From contig ML133422.1 of NCBI GenBank assembly GCA_003864495.1, forward strand, positions 3,243,933 through 3,307,932: a DNA stretch of 64,000 nucleotides, given 5' to 3'. This DNA comes from Nemopilema nomurai. Lineage: Eukaryota; Cnidaria; Scyphozoa; Rhizostomeae; Rhizostomatidae. A model generated the notes under the pieces. The model was not told where the DNA came from and did not search any database. It saw only the letters and a program-made list of their open reading frames with translations. A program made the translations under genes and the position numbers. This document shows, piece after piece, positions 58,369 to 64,000 of this stretch (the first letter of the stretch is position 1; every line of letters begins with the position of its first letter).

Positions 58369-60479
58369 TATTGGAGAAAAAATAACAAAGATGAACTCAG
58401 TTAAATGAACCTGTTAGTTTCTTAGAAAATTTTATCTATGAAAATTACAATTTCTCTTTTAATGTTTTAAAGAGAAAGAATATAATAAGAATTTTCTCCA
58501 TCAGGAAACAGAAACCACCAGCTTTTTGTGTTCAGATCTTTTCTCCTTGTTCCAGTGAGTTAAGAATTGCTGAGTCTGGAGACACATTTTCTTAAAAGTC
58601 TTTATGGCCTGTGCTCTAAGGAAAATTTTTGACCCTCTTAAAGTTCCGATGTAATGTTATGTTGCTTCAGAGGTCCTCATATATCATATGCTCATATATT
58701 TTATATACTTCTCCCTGGCCTGGTACTCTACAACCAATTAAGTAATTTTATGTCACAATATATGCTTATTTATTCAAAACATTGCATTGTTGCACGCCTA
58801 AAATGTTGTTTTAAGGGACCCCAATTAGCTATTGTCTCAAAGTGACAGCAGTTGTAAATGCAGCCCTGTCTGAGTGGTATCTCTAGGTTATCCCCTCAGG
58901 GGTGGTCTTGGAATTGACAAAGGAAGTGACAACGGAAGTCATGCTTTATGATTAAATTACAATACAGGGCGCATCTTTGTGCCCCTTTTTTACCACGAAA
59001 CCCCTGCCCTTGAAATATCCTAGTTGCGCCCCTGCAATAGCACTCAGTGAGTTTTCTACATTGCCAGTATAGGATTGTTTTGCATCTTTATACTAAGCTA
59101 ATGTTCCTTTTTCATAATAAGTTTTAGATTTATTACAACTTCATCAAGTATATGTTCCAACAACATAATAGGGCAACCTGCTGTTATTTTGTTATTTGAG
59201 CTATACTTGTGTCTCTGTAACGCAAGTTTTTATCATCCTAAACACTTGACAAGGCCTGTGCTAGGCATTATGCTGTAAAGCTTACTTTGAGATACAGACT
59301 TTTGCCCCTGAAGCTTTGCATTAAAGAAGCATTTGCACCTCAAAGAACCTTTTTGCTGTACTAAAGGCTTTGTCAATAGTTTTCTTTGAGTAAATGTAAG
59401 AATTTAGATATGATAATGAAGTGAAAAAAGTTATTCAATATAGGCTGTGTTGGTTGTGTTAGCCCCAACAGTCTTTAATATCCCTGACATAACACACAAA
59501 ATGATGTCACATAGTAGAGTTGGTTGTGTAAGATTTACAAGTATCAAAACATTGTTGAAGTTGAAGCTTTAACATCAACAGAGTTTGAAATTTATGGCAT
59601 CACAAAAATCTATACAAAGGACTTTTTAATTTGGATTCCATAACCTGAAAGAGAATCATGAAATACTGCATAATAAGCAAAGTTAGCCAATTATGTTACA
59701 AATTGGCAGAGATATGGCCACTTGTGTATTGGCTCTTTCCCCACCAAACCTCTGTATTTTGGTCTATCTTCGTTATTTTACGAGCAGAGCCAAGATAACA
59801 GTAATTCATTAGCTAACTTCAAATCTTTCATTGGCCATTTCTTAACCCATTTTAGACACATTTGATCAATTTGGCATTTTTTGAAGTATTTAATGGTGAT
59901 CCTTTCTATTATGTGATTAAAAACCAAACATTCTAAAAATAGGTTTTTGCTGATGTGGCACTTTAAAACTCTTATTGATTAATGTCCATTAAAAGCAGCA
60001 GCATCCTGGTTCAATTGATTCCATAGAATCATTTAGTTAATAAAGGAATTTGGTAAAAATCATGAAAATAAGCCCTCTTTACCTAGAACCTTAGTAGAGG
60101 ACATAGTTTAACCTTCTCTGAATACTGTCTTGTATAATTGGGAAAGTATTTTGTTTTTAATGAGTGAATGTTGTCAGGGTGCACCTGAAAATAATCTCAT
60201 CACTGAATTGCTCAAGACTTCCTTTAGGCTTTATATATTAACAAACATTTGGTCACCAATTTTCATTTCTTTTATCTTACTTCCAAACTCCGCAGTACAG
60301 TTAAATTTCAAAATTGATTGAAAATGCAATGAAAAGCAGAAATGAGAGAAAAAGCCATCAAAATTCAAATCTGTGATTTTATCAAAATTCTACAATAAAG
60401 TTTTGTCACAATTTATCTGATCTGTTAGTTCCCATTCCAATACAGAACCCCCAAGTTCTAGTTGCAAGATCCAGGTCTT
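58369..60479. other. Convergent intergenic region between SND1 and TMEM258
   Basis: About 2.1 kb of AT-rich sequence receives the 3' UTRs of SND1 (plus) and TMEM258 (minus). I see no coding frame of note and no clean canonical poly-A signal directly after the SND1 stop; an AATATAATAAG stretch near 58478 is the nearest candidate. A short GC-richer patch near 58890-59040 may be an old repeat. Confidence 0.5.
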
Positions 60480-61213
60480 TCATACAAATATGCCGACCCA
60501 CAGCATTAGGAAAAGAATTCCAAATCCCATGAACAAGGCAGCAACCAAGGCAACCAATAGTTCTTTGTAAATGTCTCTTGTGTACTTTGTTGAGGTAACT
60601 TCATATCTGGGGAATTCTGTCAAGGCAGTTTAACATTGGAAAAACATTTACTTGACACAAACACATTTCAAGAGGTCCCATTTTGTTACTTCATGGTCCA
60701 TGGTAATCTTTGCCACTTTTGGTTTGGCAACAAATTAATTAGTGGCATCACAAAGTATTTTATTTCACCTCAAGATAACTGTATACACAAATATTTACAT
60801 TGCTGTTTAGTCTACACAATACTGTTCCAGTTTTGTTCAATGAAAAATTCATATATTGCAGATAACATTAAGTAAGATGGTACAAATCATTCACTACCTG
60901 ACTTCAATTATTTGGTTCACTGTTTCATGAGACTTTTGCCTTGGTCTGAAATACTTGTAACTTGCAAAAAAACAGAAAGCTTAAGATAAATTGGATCAAA
61001 TTTAGAGATGCTACCTCATTCTTTCTCATAAAATACCTTTATTGGAGAACTCTGAGTAACTTAAACCATACTCTTGCCATATCAATGTTGAAAAGGATAC
61101 ACAAAGAACCATGCAGTGAAGAAAAGTCCAATGCCTAACAGTGTGGTAGCCAAATGTGGATAAACAGCTGGATTAACTGGGCTTATGTAACGGCTCATTG
61201 ACTCTATATTCAT
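60480..61213 (-). CDS. TMEM258: Transmembrane protein 258, oligosaccharyltransferase subunit, complete
   Basis: Two coding exons on the minus strand, 61213-61101 and 60606-60480, join in phase 2 to encode 79 residues, the same length as the human protein. Landmarks are the N-terminal [16 protein letters not shown], then [25 protein letters not shown] and the end [16 protein letters not shown] segment ([14 protein letters not shown]). Two transmembrane helices are evident, around residues 17-39 and 54-78. The family is a small subunit of the ER oligosaccharyltransferase complex needed for N-glycosylation. A TTGCAG acceptor at 61222-61217 shows a further 5' UTR intron; its partner donor is probably at 61556, where an upstream ATG (61559-61557) would add two residues (M-E-MNIESM). 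The 61213 start matches the family length. The gene is head-to-head with CCT2. Confidence 0.95.
60607..61100 (-). other. TMEM258: U12-type (minor spliceosome) intron of TMEM258
   Basis: Read on the minus strand, the intron starts GTATCCTTTT, a perfect U12 donor. It has CCTTGAC (U12 branch-point pattern CCTTRAC) whose branch A is 13 bases before the AG at 60608-60607, inside the 10-16 base range of U12 introns. There is no long pyrimidine tract. The phase joins FFV to YEV exactly as in the family. Confidence 0.88.
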
Positions 61214-61559
61214 CTCCTGCAAGGATGAAAACAAATCCTTAAACACCAATCAATTTAACCGAAACTTGATTCTATGGGTTCGTTCTGTTATCGTAAGCTG
61301 ACCATTTCTCAGCAGCAAAAGAACGAAGTTTATCACTCACAAATTTCAATATTTTCTTTATACCTTTAAATAGTGAGGCCAATAATAAGAATAGATTTAG
61401 CTGCCATCAAAAAGCAGCCTTTTCTATTCCCTTCTTAACAATTAAAATACAAAATATTTAGACTTTTTGATGGAAAAGCTATTAAACTTCAGATAAGAAA
61501 TGAATAAAGTAGTGAAATGATGCGAAATTGTGAAAGAATTATACTGCACTACTAACCAT

Positions 61560-61806
61560 TTTGATGTTTTTCGTCTTTTACGAGCAATACCACTGCTACC
61601 TTGGCCTACTGGAGACAAAAGACCATCATGGTTTTCTAGTGACACATAAGAGCCTCGATGCCATATCTCCTCCGCAGAGGCACTTTCGTCGCTGTGGGAT
61701 TCGGAAACGAGGCCAAGGCGGGCATGTGTCTTCTGGAAGGTTCGTATTGAAGGAAGGGAACGCCAACAGCTGTATAGAAAGTTATTTCTCTTGAAGAGCT
61801 CTCAAA
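61560..61806. promoter_or_regulatory. Bidirectional promoter of TMEM258 and CCT2
   Basis: Fewer than 600 bases separate the TMEM258 start (minus) and the CCT2 start (plus), and both appear to have a short first exon here. The stretch is GC-richer than its flanks, as expected of a shared housekeeping promoter. It includes a heat-shock element (listed separately). Exact transcription starts cannot be seen. Confidence 0.6.
61731..61743 (+). promoter_or_regulatory. Heat-shock element (TTCnnGAAnnTTC)
   Basis: TTCTGGAAGGTTC is a perfect three-unit HSE, the binding pattern of trimeric HSF1. It lies 64 bases before the CCT2 start codon. A nearby TTCGGAAAC (61700-61708) gives a second, partial set of units. 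Chaperonin genes are known HSF1 targets, so the position makes functional sense. Confidence 0.6.
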
Positions 61807-64000
61807 ATGGTATGCATTGAGTCGATATTGCTGTGTACTTTATAAATAAATGTTTAATTCTTTTTAATTGTATGTGAAATTGGTTTTACTTTGTCAAGGA
61901 GTTCGTCATCAATCGTGGACTTGTTAGGCCATTTCAGTTCATTTGCACTGTATTGGCATGCGAAGGTGCCCCGGGAAATTCATCATGGATCACGCGCAAG
62001 CCCCACCCTGAATTGCAATCATTGTATTGACCTGGGTTTTTATATAATTTTTGCTATTATATGATCTCACAATTTTTCTGGCTAAATTAGTATATGCACA
62101 CATGATTTGCAAAGTGTACAAATTTTGGTTTTGGTGACCAACTCTTTTAACTCCAAATTTGCCTGATGTCCTTGCTTTGGCCATGACACAAGTTTTGCTG
62201 ACTTCTGCATAGGAGGAAACCCATTTCATTAGTGCAATGGCCATTTGGGCATATAGGTAGAGCAGCAAGCAAGCAATTTTCATTTGTTAACCCAGGCTGG
62301 GGTTTGTGGCTCCTATTCAGCTGATGTGAGCCTGGAGCGCTAGGGCCCTCAGGATTTCTCCTAAGTACCCATTTACCCACCTCAGAAGGATGGACAACTG
62401 GGCTGGCTGGGCAGCTTATGACAAATGGTTCCGACTGGGTCTCCAACCAGGGTGATCAGAATTCGCAGCGCTGTGCCTTAACCTTGCACCTCAGAAATTG
62501 CTATGCACCTCAATATTTCCATGCAAGAAACCTCCCTAAATTTTATTTTTACCATTTCATTTAAGATATGTGTTTTGTTTTGTAAACTGGAAAGTGTTTT
62601 GCTCCACTTTTCTCTGGTATATGAGATCCTTCAGCATTAATTTTCCTAAGAATTTAGCTGGCTTCACCAGATGATACTGGTTAATATTTTGCTTTACTGG
62701 TATATCTCTGCACATATTGAGTTCTGACTATACTGAAATTCTTTCATTCATTTTATTCATAAGAATATGCTAACAGTCCATTTTGTACTCAGGCCAACGA
62801 ACAAGGATCTATGAACCCAATTAACATTCTAAAGTATGGAGCTGAAGAGGAAAAGGCAGAGTCTGCCAGAATGGTCAGTTATTGTTTACTTGTTATTGAT
62901 GTTGTTGTTCATTTATTTGTGGAAAGTGGAGCACATGGCACTACAATTGGGAACACTTCATGCATGATGTGGAAACCAACTGACATCAAATCTTGTCTCT
63001 TCTTGTCCTGTTGTCTTGTCACAAAGTTTGCATACTCAAGCTAGATACTGCAGTAATACATAACTGCTTTCAATTTTGAGTTTCATTTAGTGCTGTTCAT
63101 AGTGAATGAAAGGAAATTTATTGTTCCTGGCAAAAGCTGAAGCTTTGTTGAGTTTGAAAATTGAAATTAAATATATATATTCTCCAATGACTCTAACAAT
63201 GATTTGCAATTTATATAAATGTATATGTATATATGTCAGATTTTAGGAAATTAAAATAACTCTAAATTTATATCCTTTTATAAGTGCATTCAAAATATAT
63301 ATATAAGTCTTATTGATTTTTTCATGTGTTTAAGTCCCCAGTCAGAGAGTTAGGCTCAAGCAAAAATAATGCCTCTGTCGTTTGATGCAACATTATACAG
63401 AACCATTTACTCAAAACTATATTTTCTCATTCTAGTCCTCCTTTGTTGGAGCCATTGCTATAGGCGATCTAGTGAAAACAACGCTTGGTCCAAAAGGAAT
63501 GGTATGTGCATTTGAATCTTACTTTGAAATAGTGGTGTCCATGATTTGCCTGAAAGTGTATAATTTGTTCTAAAGTAGTGCCTATGATATGTCCCTTATT
63601 GTATAATAGCGGTGACAGTACAAGTGTATTTTATGTGGTGATATTCTTTTGTGTTAGGATTCCACTTTTGTATTTTCTGTTGTTTCTCTTCAACAGGATA
63701 AAATTCTTATCTCAAGCAGTAGATCAGAGACTATCCAAATCACCAATGATGGTGCAACAATTCTTAGATCTGTTGGAATTGATAACCCTGCTGGGAAGGT
63801 TCTAGTTGGTAAGTGAATGATTGGAAGGACCGCTGACCCACTCAGTGTTCCAAGTTGTGGGTCATCTCAATTAATAAACATTGTTCTATCTTTTCATCTA
63901 AAACAGCAAAGCTACAGGTCAATTTTGTAAAGCTGGATGTCTTATTTTAAGGCCTAGATACCCTTTTACAGTGCACTACAATATCACTGATTGAGCTTTG
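61807..64000 (+). CDS. CCT2: T-complex protein 1 subunit beta (chaperonin CCT2), 5' part
   Basis: Exons 61807-61809 (ATG alone, then GTATGC), 62793-62873, 63436-63501 and 63697-63808 join in phase; the gene runs off the window. The product begins [20 protein letters not shown] and continues with [28 protein letters not shown], then [23 protein letters not shown]. The TLGPKGMDK and NDGATIL motifs are the group II chaperonin nucleotide-binding signature, and [10 protein letters not shown] and the NI(L/F)K.GA.EE start identify the beta subunit. CCT is the cytosolic eight-subunit ring that folds actin, tubulin and WD40 proteins. The placement of the start codon at the very end of exon 1 is inferred; otherwise the in-frame ATG in exon 2 (62814) would start the protein seven codons later. 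Confidence 0.93.
62280..62494 (-). repeat. tRNA-derived SINE in CCT2 intron 1 (minus orientation)
   Basis: Read on the minus strand, GGTTAAGGCACAGCGCTGCGA (A-box region) is followed about 27 bases later by GGTTGGAGACCC, a B box with one change from GGTTCGAGACCC. The tail then contains CATCCTTCTGAGGTGGGTAAA and a further stretch ending near 62280. The tRNA-like head plus unrelated body is the SINE plan. It lies inside an intron and carries no gene. Confidence 0.6.

Noticed and set aside
60905..60960. Extra exon inside the TMEM258 intron (minus strand [12 protein letters not shown]...)
   Set aside because: Direct splicing gives an exact 79-residue family match, and the U12 donor and acceptor pair explain the whole intron.
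1..64000. CRISPR array, bacterial operons, phage or viral genes
   Set aside because: The window is a spliced animal genome. The tandem repeats seen lack the spacer-repeat pattern, and no viral proteins were recognised.

Overview
The window is nuclear DNA from an animal. Genes are split by many GT-AG introns, intergenic DNA is AT-rich, and the recognisable proteins are metazoan: SND1, TMEM258, CCT2, C2H2 zinc fingers and a modular extracellular protein. The mix of C-type lectin, LamG-like, PA14, WSC and PLAT modules suggests an early-branching invertebrate, most likely a cnidarian of anthozoan type. That lineage call is an inference; a sponge or lophotrochozoan is not excluded.

Layout. (1) 449-20473, plus strand: the 3' part (29 exons recognised, about 1,690 codons) of a large secreted or cell-surface protein. 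Domain order is CTLD, CTLD, LamG-like, LamG-like, PA14, PA14, LamG-like, short linkers, EGF, basic linker, WSC, PLAT, stop. The gene starts upstream of the window. One exon carries an apparent one-base deletion in a C run that puts a stop in frame. (2) 20474-27184: intergenic, with decayed repeats and the promoter of the next gene. (3) 27185-39637, plus: a C2H2 zinc-finger protein of 1,293 predicted residues, with an 8.3-kb intron, a Cys/His-rich block, and candidate alternative first and last exons. (4) 39638-44817: intergenic, ending in a CRE/CCAAT promoter. (5) 44818-58368, plus: a complete Tudor-SN/SND1 gene, 25 coding exons and 896 residues. (6) 60480-61213, minus: complete TMEM258 (79 residues) with a textbook U12-type intron. 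(7) 61807 to the window end, plus: the 5' end of CCT2, head-to-head with TMEM258 across a short shared promoter that contains a perfect three-unit heat-shock element.

How the genes relate. This is not an operon. SND1, TMEM258 (oligosaccharyltransferase subunit) and CCT2 (chaperonin subunit) are housekeeping genes, and the last two probably share a promoter. The multidomain lectin/PA14/PLAT gene and the zinc-finger gene are the less familiar loci. All exon boundaries come from reading splice sites, codon phase and protein-family patterns by eye; no transcript or database evidence was available.
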